From positions 123,131 to 187,130 of the forward strand of contig NZ_JAVAIM010000001.1 of assembly GCF_030717945.1 (NCBI RefSeq): a stretch of DNA of 64,000 nt. The letters run 5' to 3'. A program made the translations under genes and the position numbers. Source of the stretch: Qipengyuania profundimaris (lineage in GTDB: Bacteria > Pseudomonadota > Alphaproteobacteria > Sphingomonadales > Sphingomonadaceae). This document shows positions 1-9,665 of the stretch, piece after piece (position 1 is the stretch's first letter; each line of letters begins with the position of its first letter). Under the pieces are notes generated by a model. That model saw only the letters and a list, made by a program, of their open reading frames with translations, was not told the origin of the DNA and did no database searches.

Positions 1-12
1 AAGCAGTCCTGG

Positions 13-2406
13 TCATCCGCGCAACTCCGCGCCTTGCTTGCCGGCGGCGGCGACGACCTTGTCCGAGATCGCTTTAATCTCCTCGTCGGTGAAACTCTTT
101 TCGTCTGGCTGGAGCACGGTCTCGACTGCGACCGACTTCTTGCCTTCGGGCACACCCTGCCCGGCGAAGACGTCGAACACGCGCGCGGAGACGATCGCCT
201 GCTTGTCCGCACCCTTCACCGCCCGCACGAGGTCGGCGGCGGCGAGATCGGCGGGGACGAGGAAGGCGAAGTCGCGCGTAATCGCCTGCAATGCGGGCGG
301 CGTGTAGCTTGGGCGTGCGAAAGTCCCCTCACCCTTCTTCGCCGGGATGGCATCGAGGAAAATCTCAACCGCGACGACCGGGCCCTCGACGTCGAAGGCC
401 TTGAGCGTCTTCGGATGCAGCGCGCCGAAGCGCGCCAGCGCGTTCTTGGGTCCGAGCCGCAGCGTCGCGGACTGGCCGGGGTGGAACTGGTCGCCCGCTT
501 CACCCATGACCATAAGATTCTCGACCGGCGCACCAACGGCTTCGAGCAGCGCGAGCGCTTCGGCCTTGGCGTCATAGGCGTCGAACTGGCTAGCCTTGCC
601 CTGCGCCCATCCCCGCGGTGCCTTTTCGCCCGCGAGCACGACACCAAGCGTCGGCTTCTCGTCGCTCGCGCCGTCCTTGCCCCGGAAATAGCGCCGTCCA
701 ATTTCGAATAAGCGCGTACCCGGCGCGCCGCGATCCGCATTGCGCTTGGCCGCAGCGAGCAAGCCGGGGATGAGCGAGGGGCGCATCGCCTTCATGTCCT
801 CGCTGATCGGATTGTCGAGCACCCACAACTGTGCGCCGTCCGCGAAATGCTCGGCGTCACCGGTGGGAAGGAAGGACCAGGTCACCGCCTCGTTCAGCCC
901 ACGAGCGGCCGCCGCGCGGCGCAGTTTGCGCTCGAGCTTCTGCTGCGGCGAAGCGGTCGGTTGCGCGACACCGTCGGCGCGCGGCAGGGCGACGCTTGCG
1001 ACATTCTCAAGGCCGTAAATGCGAACCACTTCCTCGACCAGATCGGCCGGGCCTTCGATGTCATGGCGACGCGGCGGGCAGGTGACCTGCCAGTCGGGGC
1101 CTACCTTGAAGTCGAGTTCGGTCAGGATGCGACGCTGCTCGTCCTCGGCCACGTCGACGCCGCCCAAGCGGCTCGTCAGTGCGGGATCGAACGGCACCAC
1201 CATCGACTCGACCGGCGGCTTTCCGGCGCGCGTCGCCTCGGTCGGCGTGCCGCCGCAGGTTTGCGCGATCAGGTCTGTCAGCAGCGCAAGGCCATCGTCG
1301 AGAAACGCGGGATCGACGCCGCGCTCGAACCGCGTACGCGCGTCGGACGCGAGGCCCAGCTTGCGACCCGTCACACCGATGCGCTCGGGATCGAAATAGG
1401 CGATCTCGAGCAATACGTCGGTCGTGCCCTCGGTCGCGCCCGAATGCTCGCCGCCCATGATCCCGCCGATGTCGTGCACGCCGGCATCGTCGGCGATAAC
1501 CGTCATCGTGTCATCGAGCGTGTAGGTCTTCTCGTTCAGCGCCTCGATCGTCTCGCCATCCTGCGCGCGGCGCGCGACGACGGGACCGGACAGCCTGGCG
1601 ACATCGTAGACATGCGCCGGACGGCCGCAGGCGAGCATGAGATAATTCGTGCAGTCCACCAGAGCGCTGATCGGGCGCTGACCCGCTGCCTTTAGGCGGC
1701 GCTGCATCCACCCAGGCGAGGGTCTGGTGTTGTCGACGCCGCGGATGACGCGGCCATAGAACGCCGGGCAGCCCTCCGGATCGTCGGTGCGGATTTCGAC
1801 CGGGCACTCACCCTCGCCGTCGATACTCGGGACCTCGATCGGCTTAAACGTACCGAGCCCCGCTGCCGCGAGATCGCGCGCGATGCCCATCACGCCCATG
1901 CAATCGGGGCGGTTGGGAGTGATTGCCACGTCGAACACCGGAGAGGCGTCGCTGTAATCTGCGAAGCTCGTACCGACCGGCGCATCCTCTGGCAGTTCGA
2001 TGATGCCGTCATGCTCGTCGCCGAGCTCGAGTTCGCGCACCGAGCACATCATGCCGTTGCTTTCGACGCCGCGGATCGCGCTCTTGCGCAATTCCATACC
2101 GTTCGCGGGGACGACCGCTCCGGGCAGGCCGAGCACGCCCTTCATGCCGCTGCGTGCATTGGGCGCGCCGCAGACGACCTGTAGCGGCTGGCCATCACCG
2201 GTATCGACGCTGAGGACCTGCAGCTTGTCGGCATCGGGATGCTTTTCTGCCGTCAGCACCTTCGCGACGCGGAAACCGGCGAGCTTGTCCGCCGGGTCCT
2301 CGATCCCTTCGACCTCATGGCCGATCCGGTTCAGCGCAGCCGCGATCTCCGCCACCGAGGCATCGGTGTCGAGGAAGTGCTTCAGCCATTCGAGCGAGAA
2401 CTTCAT
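13..2406 (-). CDS. pheT: Phenylalanine--tRNA ligase beta subunit
   Basis: Beta subunit of the heterotetrameric cytoplasmic enzyme that charges tRNA-Phe. The 797-residue length is typical of bacterial PheT. It starts [13 protein letters not shown] and carries the N-terminal tRNA-binding OB-fold (residues about 40-150, with [15 protein letters not shown]), the B3/B4 editing region, the B5 domain, the catalytic-like core and a C-terminal FDX-ACB anticodon-binding domain (about 700-797). The start at 2406 overlaps the pheS stop by four bases (ATGA), so the two subunits are probably translationally coupled. The same reading frame stays open upstream through pheS to 3528, but that part is only a shadow of pheS. 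Confidence 0.97.
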   Translation of the reverse strand: MKFSLEWLKHFLDTDASVAEIAAALNRIGHEVEGIEDPADKLAGFRVAKVLTAEKHPDADKLQVLSVDTGDGQPLQVVCGAPNARSGMKGVLGLPGAVVPANGMELRKSAIRGVESNGMMCSVRELELGDEHDGIIELPEDAPVGTSFADYSDASPVFDVAITPNRPDCMGVMGIARDLAAAGLGTFKPIEVPSIDGEGECPVEIRTDDPEGCPAFYGRVIRGVDNTRPSPGWMQRRLKAAGQRPISALVDCTNYLMLACGRPAHVYDVARLSGPVVARRAQDGETIEALNEKTYTLDDTMTVIADDAGVHDIGGIMGGEHSGATEGTTDVLLEIAYFDPERIGVTGRKLGLASDARTRFERGVDPAFLDDGLALLTDLIAQTCGGTPTEATRAGKPPVESMVVPFDPALTSRLGGVDVAEDEQRRILTELDFKVGPDWQVTCPPRRHDIEGPADLVEEVVRIYGLENVASVALPRADGVAQPTASPQQKLERKLRRAAAARGLNEAVTWSFLPTGDAEHFADGAQLWVLDNPISEDMKAMRPSLIPGLLAAAKRNADRGAPGTRLFEIGRRYFRGKDGASDEKPTLGVVLAGEKAPRGWAQGKASQFDAYDAKAEALALLEAVGAPVENLMVMGEAGDQFHPGQSATLRLGPKNALARFGALHPKTLKAFDVEGPVVAVEIFLDAIPAKKGEGTFARPSYTPPALQAITRDFAFLVPADLAAADLVRAVKGADKQAIVSARVFDVFAGQGVPEGKKSVAVETVLQPDEKSFTDEEIKAISDKVVAAAGKQGAELRG

Positions 2407-3503
2407 GCGCGCGCTCCTACGCCGGCAGACAGGGTGGGCTGATCGAAGGGCGAGAAGCCGTAATGCTCCGCCCAGCGATAATCGCCGTCGAAGAAGGCGC
2501 GCAGGTCGTCCATGCCGTATTTGAGCATCGCGAGGCGATCGACGCCGAGGCCCCAGGCGAAGCCCGAATAGACGTCCGGATCGACGCCCGCGAATTCCAG
2601 CACGCGGCGGTTGACCATGCCGCTGCCGAGCAGCTCCATCCAGCCGTGGCCCGGTGCATCGCCGTCTCCGCCCAGAACGCGGCGACCATTCACATCCTGC
2701 CAGCCGACATCGACTTCGACCGACGGTTCGGTGAAGGGGAAGTAGCTCGGGCGCAGCCGCAGCACGATATCGTCGCGCTCGAAGAAGGCCTTGAGGAAAG
2801 TCTCCAGCGTCCACTTCAAGTGGCCCAGGTGGATGCCTTTGTCGATCACGAGACCTTCGACCTGGTGGAACATCGGTGTGTGCGTTGCGTCGCTGTCGCT
2901 GCGATAGACACGGCCCGGTGCGATTATGCGGATCGGCGCACCCTGCTCGGCCATGGAGCGGATCTGGACCGGGCTCGTGTGAGTCCGGAGCAGCATACGG
3001 CGACCCTCGCTGTCCAAATCCGGGAAATAGAACGTGTCGTGCATCGCGCGCGCGGGATGCGTTTCCGCCATGTTGAGCGCAGTGAAATTGTGCCAGTCGT
3101 CCTCGATCTCCGGCCCGGTGGCGACGGTAAAGCCGAGGTCCGCAAAAATCTCCGCCAGCTCGTCCATCACCTGACTGACCGGGTGGACCGAACCCTTCGG
3201 CGTTGCGGGTGCAGGCAGCGTCAGGTCGAGCACCTCGTTCGCCAGCCGCGCTTCGAGCTCGGCCTCGTCGAGCTGCTCTTTCTTGGCAGCGATCGCATCG
3301 GCCACGTCGCCGCGCAGGCCCTGGATCTTGGGCGCTTCGGTCTGGCGCTCTTCGGGCGTCATCTTGCCGAGCGTCTTCATGAGGCCCGAAATCGAGCCCT
3401 GCTTGCCGAGGAATTCGACCCGCAAAGCCTCCAGCGCAGCGGCATTCTGGGCGTCCGCAATCCTGCCGAGCGCTTCGGTTTTGAGAGTTTCGAGATCGGT
3501 CAT
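2403..3503 (-). CDS. pheS: Phenylalanine--tRNA ligase alpha subunit
   Basis: Catalytic alpha subunit of phenylalanyl-tRNA synthetase, 366 residues, a normal length. It begins [15 protein letters not shown] with the N-terminal coiled-coil arm (about 1-90). The class II core includes the motif 2 region ([11 protein letters not shown]), the conserved [10 protein letters not shown] and [13 protein letters not shown] near the C-terminus (motif 3). The frame is open upstream to 3572, but the ATG at 3503 matches the family N-terminus. It is first in a two-gene pheS-pheT operon. No rplT-pheS linkage is present: rpmI-rplT lie 3 kb away, beyond three AraC genes. Confidence 0.97.
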   Translation of the reverse strand: MTDLETLKTEALGRIADAQNAAALEALRVEFLGKQGSISGLMKTLGKMTPEERQTEAPKIQGLRGDVADAIAAKKEQLDEAELEARLANEVLDLTLPAPATPKGSVHPVSQVMDELAEIFADLGFTVATGPEIEDDWHNFTALNMAETHPARAMHDTFYFPDLDSEGRRMLLRTHTSPVQIRSMAEQGAPIRIIAPGRVYRSDSDATHTPMFHQVEGLVIDKGIHLGHLKWTLETFLKAFFERDDIVLRLRPSYFPFTEPSVEVDVGWQDVNGRRVLGGDGDAPGHGWMELLGSGMVNRRVLEFAGVDPDVYSGFAWGLGVDRLAMLKYGMDDLRAFFDGDYRWAEHYGFSPFDQPTLSAGVGARA

Positions 3504-3592
3504 GGGTAGTGCGAAATGGCCCCGGCAATAAAGATGAACGCGCCCTCTAGCGCCTTCGGGCACCGTTCCCAAGCCCCGATTGCCGCACTACC

Positions 3593-4495
3593 CTAGCCGG
3601 TGCGAGGGGTGTGGAGCGCCTGCATCGCAACCCCCGCAGCCTTGCTCGTCACCCGCACCGCGGCCGACACGACCGGATGAGGACGTTTGGCGTATTGTCC
3701 CGGGGTCATGCCCATGATGTTGCGGAAGTCGCGAATGAAATGCGCCTGATCGGTATAGTGGCTGTCGAGGCTTTCGATCCAGCGCATAGATGGATCCATC
3801 ATATAGCGACCCAGGCTGCGCAAAAAACGTTGGCGCCGCCGGAGCACCCCCGGCGGGAAGCCGAAATGGCGTTTGCAGAACCGTTCGATCGCCCGCACGT
3901 TCATCCCCGCCATGCTGGCCAGCTGTTCGGTCGGAATCGGTCTTCCGGAAGCTATCGCGAGGTGGATTGCGTGGATCGTGCCCTCGCCGTCAATCCTGTC
4001 ACCCAGAAGCGCGCGAAACGTCGTGTCGAACAAGGTGATCACGCCGCTATCGTCCAGCGTCCCGGACAGGACTGTCTGGAACACGGCATGCAATGCGTCC
4101 AGGTGAGGGTAGCAGCCAAGATCGTCGAAGCGATTGGCAAAATCGCTGGCCGGCATGCCGATGAAGCGGGCCCACCCTGCAGGCGTGAGGCCGACCCCCC
4201 AATATTCTCCCGACGACACCTGGACATAAGTGCCGCGGTCGGTCGAGCCGCTCAGGATGATCGGAGGGACCGGTTGGGGCTCGCCCGGTCCGATAACGGC
4301 GCAATAGTGATCGGCAACGCCGGTGCGCAGGTTCGCCTCCTCCGGCGGCATCCATTCTTCCAGGATGCCGCCGGCCTCGATGCGCGTGCAGTAATAGCCC
4401 GAAAGGAATGGCGCCAGGTCAGGTGGAGGTCCGGCAACGAGCATCGCGACCTGATCGGTTGCTGTCTCGACAATTCTCGTGGGACGGTCATGCAT
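3593..4495 (-). CDS. AraC-family transcriptional regulator (tandem paralogue A)
   Basis: Predicted DNA-binding regulator of about 300 residues. The C-terminal third is an AraC-type double helix-turn-helix (LASMAGMNVRAIERFCKRHF, then HYTDQAHFIRDFRNIMGMTP). The N-terminal half is a ligand or dimerisation domain of unknown specificity. It contains YWGVGLTPAGWARFIG, a motif shared with the next two genes. The ATG at 4495 follows GAGG and is preferred to the TTG at 4543. It is the last of three same-strand paralogues separated by 80-90 bases. No metabolic gene on the same strand is adjacent except pheST, so the target is unknown. Confidence 0.85.
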   Translation of the reverse strand: MHDRPTRIVETATDQVAMLVAGPPPDLAPFLSGYYCTRIEAGGILEEWMPPEEANLRTGVADHYCAVIGPGEPQPVPPIILSGSTDRGTYVQVSSGEYWGVGLTPAGWARFIGMPASDFANRFDDLGCYPHLDALHAVFQTVLSGTLDDSGVITLFDTTFRALLGDRIDGEGTIHAIHLAIASGRPIPTEQLASMAGMNVRAIERFCKRHFGFPPGVLRRRQRFLRSLGRYMMDPSMRWIESLDSHYTDQAHFIRDFRNIMGMTPGQYAKRPHPVVSAAVRVTSKAAGVAMQALHTPRTG

Positions 4496-4579
4496 GGGCG
4501 CCTCGAAGGCCGGCTGCCTGCCAAATATTTTCAAGCTTTGCAAGGACTTGTTGGCGGTGGCTGCTTTGCGCCGGGCGGG

Positions 4580-5470
4580 TCAACCTTCCGGCGGTTTGTG
4601 CAGCACTTGCATCGCTTCCCCCGCGATCGCCTTGCGGGCATGCGCGGCGGCTCCGAGTACGGGGTGAGGCTGTTTGGCATAGGCGCTCGGGCTCATGCCC
4701 ATGAAACGCTTGAAGTCCCGCACGAAATGCGCCTGATCGTGATAGTGACTGTCGAGCGTTTCGATCCATTTGAGCGAAGGGTCGAGCATGAATTGCGCGA
4801 GGCTGCGCAGAAATCGCTGACGCCGCAATAGCAGCTGCGGAGTGAAACCGAATACGGATTTGGACAGTCGTTCGAGCGTCCGAAGGCTCATGCCGGTATG
4901 TGCTGCAAGATGCGAAACCGTATGCACGCTTTTGTCCACCAAGGCACGTTCCAACCCGACGATGTCCGTGTCGCGGGACTGTGGGGAGAGCAACAGCGCG
5001 CGGATCGCGTCGGCAAGACAATCCTTGAATGTCTGCGGATCAGCCGGTTCGATCGCGAGACACGCGGTAATCGGAGCCAGCCGTGCGAGTGCGCGCTCCT
5101 GCGAGAGGTCGGCGAAAAGATCGGCATACTCGTCTGCCGGCTGGTCGAGGATCCGCGCCCAACCGAGCGGCAAGAGTCCGATGCCCCAGCTCTGTGCCGC
5201 TTCAGCGCGGAAGCGGGTTGCGCGGCTGGTCGGTCCGACCAGGATCGCTCGCGGCACGCGCTCCAGCCGCGCGTCACCGACCGAGGCTTCGATGTCGCCT
5301 TGCGTAATCAAGCGGATATTGGCCCACTCGGGATGCAGGGCATCCTCGATCGGTCCGGCCGGATCCGGGCTCACATCCAGCCGATAGATGGTAGTTACGA
5401 AAGGGCGCAGGTCTTCGGGCGGCAGGTAAAAGCGCACTTTGACCGCGCTGCCCAACGCAGAGCCGCTCAT
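4580..5470 (-). CDS. AraC-family transcriptional regulator (tandem paralogue B)
   Basis: Predicted AraC-type regulator of 296 residues, middle member of a tandem trio. The N-terminal sensor-like domain carries SWGIGLLPLGWARILD. The C-terminal DNA-binding domain contains HTGMSLRTLERLSKSVFGF and HYHDQAHFVRDFKRFMGMSP, ending with the PHPVLGAA tail shared by all three copies. The frame is open to a TTG at 5542, but the ATG at 5470 is the likelier start. The ligand is not deducible. The shared architecture and motifs indicate local gene duplication, and the divergent N-terminal halves suggest different signals. Confidence 0.85.
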   Translation of the reverse strand: MSGSALGSAVKVRFYLPPEDLRPFVTTIYRLDVSPDPAGPIEDALHPEWANIRLITQGDIEASVGDARLERVPRAILVGPTSRATRFRAEAAQSWGIGLLPLGWARILDQPADEYADLFADLSQERALARLAPITACLAIEPADPQTFKDCLADAIRALLLSPQSRDTDIVGLERALVDKSVHTVSHLAAHTGMSLRTLERLSKSVFGFTPQLLLRRQRFLRSLAQFMLDPSLKWIETLDSHYHDQAHFVRDFKRFMGMSPSAYAKQPHPVLGAAAHARKAIAGEAMQVLHKPPEG

Positions 5471-5557
5471 GCGCGGGGCCCGCCCATGCGCAGGATCGAT
5501 GGCGTTCGGAACAACATCGGTACGGGCAATAGCAAAATGCAACCGCTTTGCGAGAAA

Positions 5558-6427
5558 CTATCGCTGCCTGTCTAAGGACTGGACGGGCGATCCCCAGACC
5601 CTGCGTCGTTCGGCAGCGAAGGCACCGAGCACGGGATGCGGCATCGCCACATACTCGCTCGGGCTCATACCTATGAAGAATTTGAATTCGTGAACGAAAT
5701 GCGCCTGATCGTGATAGTGCCGATCGATCACCGAGGTCCAGCTTCCGGGTTCCGTCAGAAAGGCGCCCAATGTGCGTACCAAACGCTGCCGCCGGAGCAG
5801 CACGCGCGGACTAAAGCCGCAATGGCGTTTACACAGTCGCTCCAGCGTTCGTTTCGACAGGTTCAGCCTGTCGGCGAAATCCTCGACATGGGTAAGGTAG
5901 GGATCGGCCATCGCCTCCTGTACGGCGATAATCCTGTCGGCGTCTTTCGGCATGGGCGCCGCCGTTCGCAATTGTTCGCACACTGACTCGAATTGCCGAT
6001 CGAGGTCTCGCTCGGCGCAGCATAGCGTTTCGCAAAGCGTGCTGAGCTTGGCGAACGCCTCTTCGGCCTCTCCGTCGAAAACCAGGTTCACAAAATCGGC
6101 CGCCTCCGCGCCCACATAGCGCGCCCAGCCCAGCGGACTGAGGCCCATGCCCCACACTCGGCTCCGCCCGATCTCGAAGCGCGTCGGCTGTGCGCTCGGC
6201 CCGGTTGCCTGGAAGCGTTGCGCCCCGGCGGACCGCAGCGCAGCCGAGTCCGGTCCCGCGACCGTATCGCTGTAAAAGCGCATGTTCGCCCACTCGGGCA
6301 GCAACATGTCGACCACTCGCTCGCCGGGCGGAAGATCGACAGTCATGAGATAGATAGTGGTAAAGCAGGGAGCGATATCCGCCGGTGCGGCAAAGAATTG
6401 CACGTCGATCTGGCAATCGCTGGCCAC
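5558..6427 (-). CDS. AraC-family transcriptional regulator (tandem paralogue C)
   Basis: First of three tandem AraC-type regulators, 289 residues. It starts at a GTG that is preceded by a good ribosome-binding site (AGGGAGGTG, about six bases upstream). The N-terminal half holds VWGMGLSPLGWARYVG. The C-terminal double helix-turn-helix includes RLNLSKRTLERLCKRHCGF and HYHDQAHFVHEFKFFIGMSP. The terminator of the rpmI-rplT operon lies just upstream, so the trio is probably transcribed from its own promoter between 6428 and 6485. No effector or target is evident. Confidence 0.84.
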   Translation of the reverse strand: MASDCQIDVQFFAAPADIAPCFTTIYLMTVDLPPGERVVDMLLPEWANMRFYSDTVAGPDSAALRSAGAQRFQATGPSAQPTRFEIGRSRVWGMGLSPLGWARYVGAEAADFVNLVFDGEAEEAFAKLSTLCETLCCAERDLDRQFESVCEQLRTAAPMPKDADRIIAVQEAMADPYLTHVEDFADRLNLSKRTLERLCKRHCGFSPRVLLRRQRLVRTLGAFLTEPGSWTSVIDRHYHDQAHFVHEFKFFIGMSPSEYVAMPHPVLGAFAAERRRVWGSPVQSLDRQR

Positions 6428-6485
6428 TCGACACCTCCCTCACTGTATCATTGTAGCGCCGCGGAAGCATTCGACAAGTTGGAAC

Positions 6486-6517
6486 GAAAAAGGGCGCCCG
6501 ACCGGACGCCCTTTTTC
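6486..6517 (-). terminator. Intrinsic terminator of rpmI-rplT
   Basis: A perfect 11-bp stem (GAAAAAGGGCG, 6486-6496, with CGCCCTTTTTC, 6507-6517) encloses a 10-base loop. Read on the minus strand, the 3' arm ends in a run of T, as in a rho-independent terminator. It lies 27 bases past the rplT stop and upstream of the AraC trio. The stem is symmetric enough to act in both directions, but no plus-strand gene reaches it. Confidence 0.9.
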
Positions 6518-6543
6518 ATATAGACAATCGCTGGAAGCGAAGT

Positions 6544-6903
6544 TTACGCCGGCAGCGCTTTTTTGGCCTGTTCGATGATCGCCTTGAAGGCCGCGCCTTC
6601 GTTCATGGCGAGATCGGCCATGACCTTGCGGTCGAGCTCGATGCCGGCCAGCTTGGTGCCGTGCATGAACTGCGAATAGGTCAGGCCTTCGGCGCGGACC
6701 GCGGCGTTGATACGCTGGATCCACAGGGCGCGGAAGTTGCGCTTCTTAACCTTGCGGTCGCGATAGGCATACTGGCCGGCCTTTTCGACGGCCTGGCGCG
6801 CGACGCGAATGGTGTTCTTGCGGCGACCGCGATAGCCCTTGGCCTGGTCCAGAAGCCGCTTGTGCTTGGTGCGGGTGGTAACCCCGCGCTTGATACGTGG
6901 CAT
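6544..6903 (-). CDS. rplT: 50S ribosomal protein L20
   Basis: Large-subunit ribosomal protein L20, which binds 23S rRNA early in assembly. The 119-residue length is normal. It begins [20 protein letters not shown] and contains the basic helix [21 protein letters not shown] and [19 protein letters not shown]. It follows rpmI after 32 bases and ends just before a strong terminator, so rpmI-rplT form a compact operon. infC, often placed upstream in other bacteria, is not in this window. Confidence 0.98.
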   Translation of the reverse strand: MPRIKRGVTTRTKHKRLLDQAKGYRGRRKNTIRVARQAVEKAGQYAYRDRKVKKRNFRALWIQRINAAVRAEGLTYSQFMHGTKLAGIELDRKVMADLAMNEGAAFKAIIEQAKKALPA

Positions 6904-6935
6904 GCTGTTGTACTCCTAAAAAACGCAGACGGGCT

Positions 6936-7139
6936 TTAGTCGAGGCCGTAGGGGGCCCACTTCTTCACCGCTTTCCAGTCGTTTTCGGACAGGACGGTGG
7001 TGCCGCGGTTCTGGCGGATGTACTTGGCATTGTGGCTCATCAGGCGGTGACGCTTGCCGGCCACGCCGTGCTTTACCTTGCCGGTTGCGGTGATCTTGAA
7101 GCGCTTCTTCACACCGCTCTTGGTCTTCAGCTTGGGCAT
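6936..7139 (-). CDS. rpmI: 50S ribosomal protein L35
   Basis: Large-subunit ribosomal protein L35, 67 residues, very basic. It starts [20 protein letters not shown] and contains [16 protein letters not shown]. The frame is open upstream to 7256, but the ATG at 7139 gives the canonical N-terminus and is preceded by AGGAGATGAAA, a good ribosome-binding site. First gene of rpmI-rplT. Confidence 0.98.
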   Translation of the reverse strand: MPKLKTKSGVKKRFKITATGKVKHGVAGKRHRLMSHNAKYIRQNRGTTVLSENDWKAVKKWAPYGLD

Positions 7140-7228
7140 TTTCATCTCCTTTGCAGAGACACGTCCGACCAGCCCTGGCAGCCCTTTCGGCCAGACCGGC
7201 GGTGATTCACGTGTCGGTGAAGGGCGCG

Positions 7229-7256
7229 CAGATAGCGATTCTGGGCGGAAATGCAA
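7229..7256 (-). promoter_or_regulatory. Candidate promoter for rpmI-rplT
   Basis: On the minus strand TTGCAT (7256-7251) and TATCTG (7234-7229) are separated by 16 bases, a plausible sigma-70 pair about 90 bases upstream of the rpmI start. It lies just outside the 3' end of the neighbouring SDR gene. Assigned by eye from consensus only. Confidence 0.35.
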
Positions 7257-7262
7257 GCGCAG

Positions 7263-8015
7263 TCAGAAGTGCGTGACGTAGCCGCCGTCGACGATCAGCG
7301 TGTGACCGGTGACGTAGGATCCGTCCTCCGAAACCAGGAATGCCACCGCACCGGCAATCTCTTCCGGCTTGGCCCAACGGGCGAGCGAAGTGCGGCGCGC
7401 GAGATGGTCGGCGATCTCGCTCGATTCCTCGAACCACTCCGCATTCGCCTCGGTCAGCACGAAGCCCGGGGCGACCGCGTTGACCGTGATGCCGTCCGGC
7501 CCGAGCTCCGCCGCGAGCGAACGGGTCACGCCGTCGAGCCCCGCCTTGCTCGCCGTGTAGGACGCATCGCCGCGCGCTATCTCGCTGGCGATGGAAGTGA
7601 CATTGACGATCCGCCCATATCCGCGTGCGCGCATCAGCGGCACTACGCGCCGCGCAAGATCGAAGGGCGCGACGAGATTTGTGCGCAGCAGCCGCTCCAT
7701 GTCGGCGCGTTCGATTTCGGCGAAACCGCGCCGGTCGCGTGCTCCGGCATTGTTGACGAGGATGTCGAGCCCGGTGGCTTTCTCGATTTCGCCAAGAGCT
7801 GCGATGCAGGCGGCTTCGTCGTCGACATCGAAGGTGAGCACTCGCGCATCACCCTTAATTGTGCCGGTCGCTTCTTCGAGCGCCGTCCGATCCCGACCGC
7901 CCAGCCAGACGATCGCACCCTCGGCCGCCAGCCGCCGCGCGATCTCCAGCCCCATGCCGCGTGCTGCGCCGGTTACCAGCGCGACCCTGCCGCGAAGTCT
8001 GCCCCCCAGATCCAT
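7263..8015 (-). CDS. SDR-family NAD(P)-dependent oxidoreductase
   Basis: Classical short-chain dehydrogenase/reductase, 250 residues. It shows the cofactor motif VTGAARGMGLE (about 14-24), the structural NNAG motif, the catalytic Ser (NVTSIAS) and YTASK, and a C-terminal VDGGYVTHF. It is FabG-like in form, but the substrate cannot be inferred. It is the last gene of a minus-strand set, prs-hisN-SDR-SDR, and starts one base after the preceding SDR ends. The pairing of two different SDRs hints at successive steps on a polyol or sugar-like substrate, which is inference only. Confidence 0.9.
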   Translation of the reverse strand: MDLGGRLRGRVALVTGAARGMGLEIARRLAAEGAIVWLGGRDRTALEEATGTIKGDARVLTFDVDDEAACIAALGEIEKATGLDILVNNAGARDRRGFAEIERADMERLLRTNLVAPFDLARRVVPLMRARGYGRIVNVTSIASEIARGDASYTASKAGLDGVTRSLAAELGPDGITVNAVAPGFVLTEANAEWFEESSEIADHLARRTSLARWAKPEEIAGAVAFLVSEDGSYVTGHTLIVDGGYVTHF

Positions 8016-8016
8016 G

Positions 8017-8775
8017 TCAGTCTTCGTAGATCATCTTGCGTGTCATGCCACCATCGACATTGATGTGCTGGCCGGTGACGAAGCCCGCGCCATGAAGGTA
8101 TTCGATTGCCTCGGCGATGTCCTGCGGCGTGCCGACACGTCCGGCGGGATGCTGGTCGCAGTCCTTTTCGCGGTGGTTAGCTTCGCGTCGTTCGCCGGTC
8201 TTCTGCCATGGTCCCGTCTCAATCCAGCCGGGCCGGATGGCGTTGACGCGAACTTCGGGGCCGAGCGAGACTGCCATCGCATGGGTCAGCGCATCCAGCC
8301 CGCCCTTGGCCGAGGCGTAGGCGAAACATTCCGGCTCGCTCATCACCGCGCGCGTGCTGGAGATATTGACGATGCTCGCCCCGGTCTCGGCGCAGCGGAG
8401 CAGCGGCACAGCGGCCCGGCTGCACAGGAAGGCGGCAGTCAGGCTCGCATCGATCCACGCCTGCCAGTCGGACAACGCAAGGTCCTCCAGCGGCCCGCAA
8501 TAGGGATCGGCGACGCCGGCATTGTTGACGAGGCAATCGAGCGCTGCGCCATCGAGCCAATCCTCGATCCGCGCGAAACTGCGCGTCACATCACCTTCCT
8601 TGCCGACATCGCACGTCAGCAGCAGCGCAGTATCGCGCGGCAGGGCTGACCGCAGTTCGGCCAGAGCTTCGGCATCCTTGTCGAGGCCGACCACCCGCCA
8701 GCCAGCCCCGTGAAAATGCATCAGGGTCGCCCGGCCGATGCCCGCGCCCGCTCCGGTTACGCAAATCGTTTTCAT
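8017..8775 (-). CDS. SDR-family oxidoreductase
   Basis: Second short-chain dehydrogenase of the pair, 252 residues. It starts MKTICVTGAGAGIGRATLM with the glycine-rich cofactor loop, followed by NNAG, the catalytic Ser in NISSTRA and YASAKGG, and the C-terminal NVDGGMTRKM. The open frame extends to 8901, but that extension overlaps hisN and lacks family similarity, so the ATG at 8775 is chosen. Substrate unknown. Its sequence differs clearly from the adjacent SDR, so this is not a recent duplication. Confidence 0.9.
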   Translation of the reverse strand: MKTICVTGAGAGIGRATLMHFHGAGWRVVGLDKDAEALAELRSALPRDTALLLTCDVGKEGDVTRSFARIEDWLDGAALDCLVNNAGVADPYCGPLEDLALSDWQAWIDASLTAAFLCSRAAVPLLRCAETGASIVNISSTRAVMSEPECFAYASAKGGLDALTHAMAVSLGPEVRVNAIRPGWIETGPWQKTGERREANHREKDCDQHPAGRVGTPQDIAEAIEYLHGAGFVTGQHINVDGGMTRKMIYED

Positions 8776-8800
8776 TGTGGCGGAACGTGCCGCGCCTCGC

Positions 8801-9616
8801 TCAGTGCCCGTCGTGATTATGGCTGTCGCTGCCAATACCGCCCATCGCTTCGAGCACATCCTCCAGGCGGGCGGGTTCGCCCAGCGCCAGCACACGGCCA
8901 TCGCTGTTCGCGTCGAGCGGATTTCCCTGCCAGTCGCTCATCGTCCCGCCGGCGCCTTCGACCACCGGCACCAGCGCGGCAAAATCGTGCAGCTTGAGGC
9001 CGCTTTCGATGACGATGTCGAGATGGCCCGCTGCAAGCAGGCCGTAATTGTAGCAGTCCCCGCCATATACCGGCCACGGGCGCTGCGGATAGGCTTTGGC
9101 CACCACCCGCAAATAAGCGTCGACGTCGTCCTCGGCAAAAGCATGCGGGCTGGTCGTAGCGATCGACGCGCCTTCCAGCGCGCGGCACCGACGCGTCGTG
9201 ACCGCCTTGCCGTTGAGCGTTGTCGGCTGTCCGATAGCGCCCACCCAGCGCTCGCCGAGGATCGGCTGGTCGATGATCCCTAGCACCGGCCAACCGTCCT
9301 GAAGCAGGGCGATCAATGTCCCGAAGATCGGTCGGCCGGCAACGAAGCTCTGCGTCCCGTCGATCGGGTCGAGCACCCATTGGCGCGCCGCGCCTTCGCG
9401 CACGCTGCCGTATTCCTCGCCGATAATGCCGTCATCCGCGCGTTCGGCTTCCAGCAGGGAACGCATGGCGGCCTCGGCAGCGCGGTCCGCTTCGGTGACG
9501 GCGGAGTGATCTTCCTTCTGATCCGCCTGCCAGTCCCCGCGGAACAGTGGCCGGATCGCGTCCCCGGCAGCGTCAGCCAGGCGATTGGCGAGCGCGATAT
9601 CGTCTTGCATGTCCAT
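8801..9616 (-). CDS. hisN: Inositol monophosphatase-family phosphatase, probable histidinol-phosphatase
   Basis: Mg-dependent phosphatase of the IMPase fold, 271 residues. Visible motifs are the metal site GEEYG (near residue 70), the signature DPIDGTQSFVAGRP (about 90-103) and the C-terminal metal motif KLHDFAALVPVVEGAGG. In Sphingomonadales and Actinobacteria this branch commonly supplies histidinol-phosphate phosphatase (HisN); a generic IMPase role remains possible. The ATG at 9616 follows AAAGG with a good spacing. A second IMPase-fold enzyme, cysQ, is at 55965. It lies downstream of prs, which makes the histidine precursor PRPP, in agreement with HisN. Confidence 0.8.
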   Translation of the reverse strand: MDMQDDIALANRLADAAGDAIRPLFRGDWQADQKEDHSAVTEADRAAEAAMRSLLEAERADDGIIGEEYGSVREGAARQWVLDPIDGTQSFVAGRPIFGTLIALLQDGWPVLGIIDQPILGERWVGAIGQPTTLNGKAVTTRRCRALEGASIATTSPHAFAEDDVDAYLRVVAKAYPQRPWPVYGGDCYNYGLLAAGHLDIVIESGLKLHDFAALVPVVEGAGGTMSDWQGNPLDANSDGRVLALGEPARLEDVLEAMGGIGSDSHNHDGH

Positions 9617-9665
9617 ACGGCGCCTTTGCAATGCCCGCCGCAGCGGTCAAGCAGCGCGTTCGGCG

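Noticed and set aside
2407-3528. Upstream extension of the pheT reading frame, giving an apparent 1171-residue fusion
   Set aside because: The extension is out of frame with pheS, which covers the same bases with a fully conserved protein. It is a GC-rich shadow frame.
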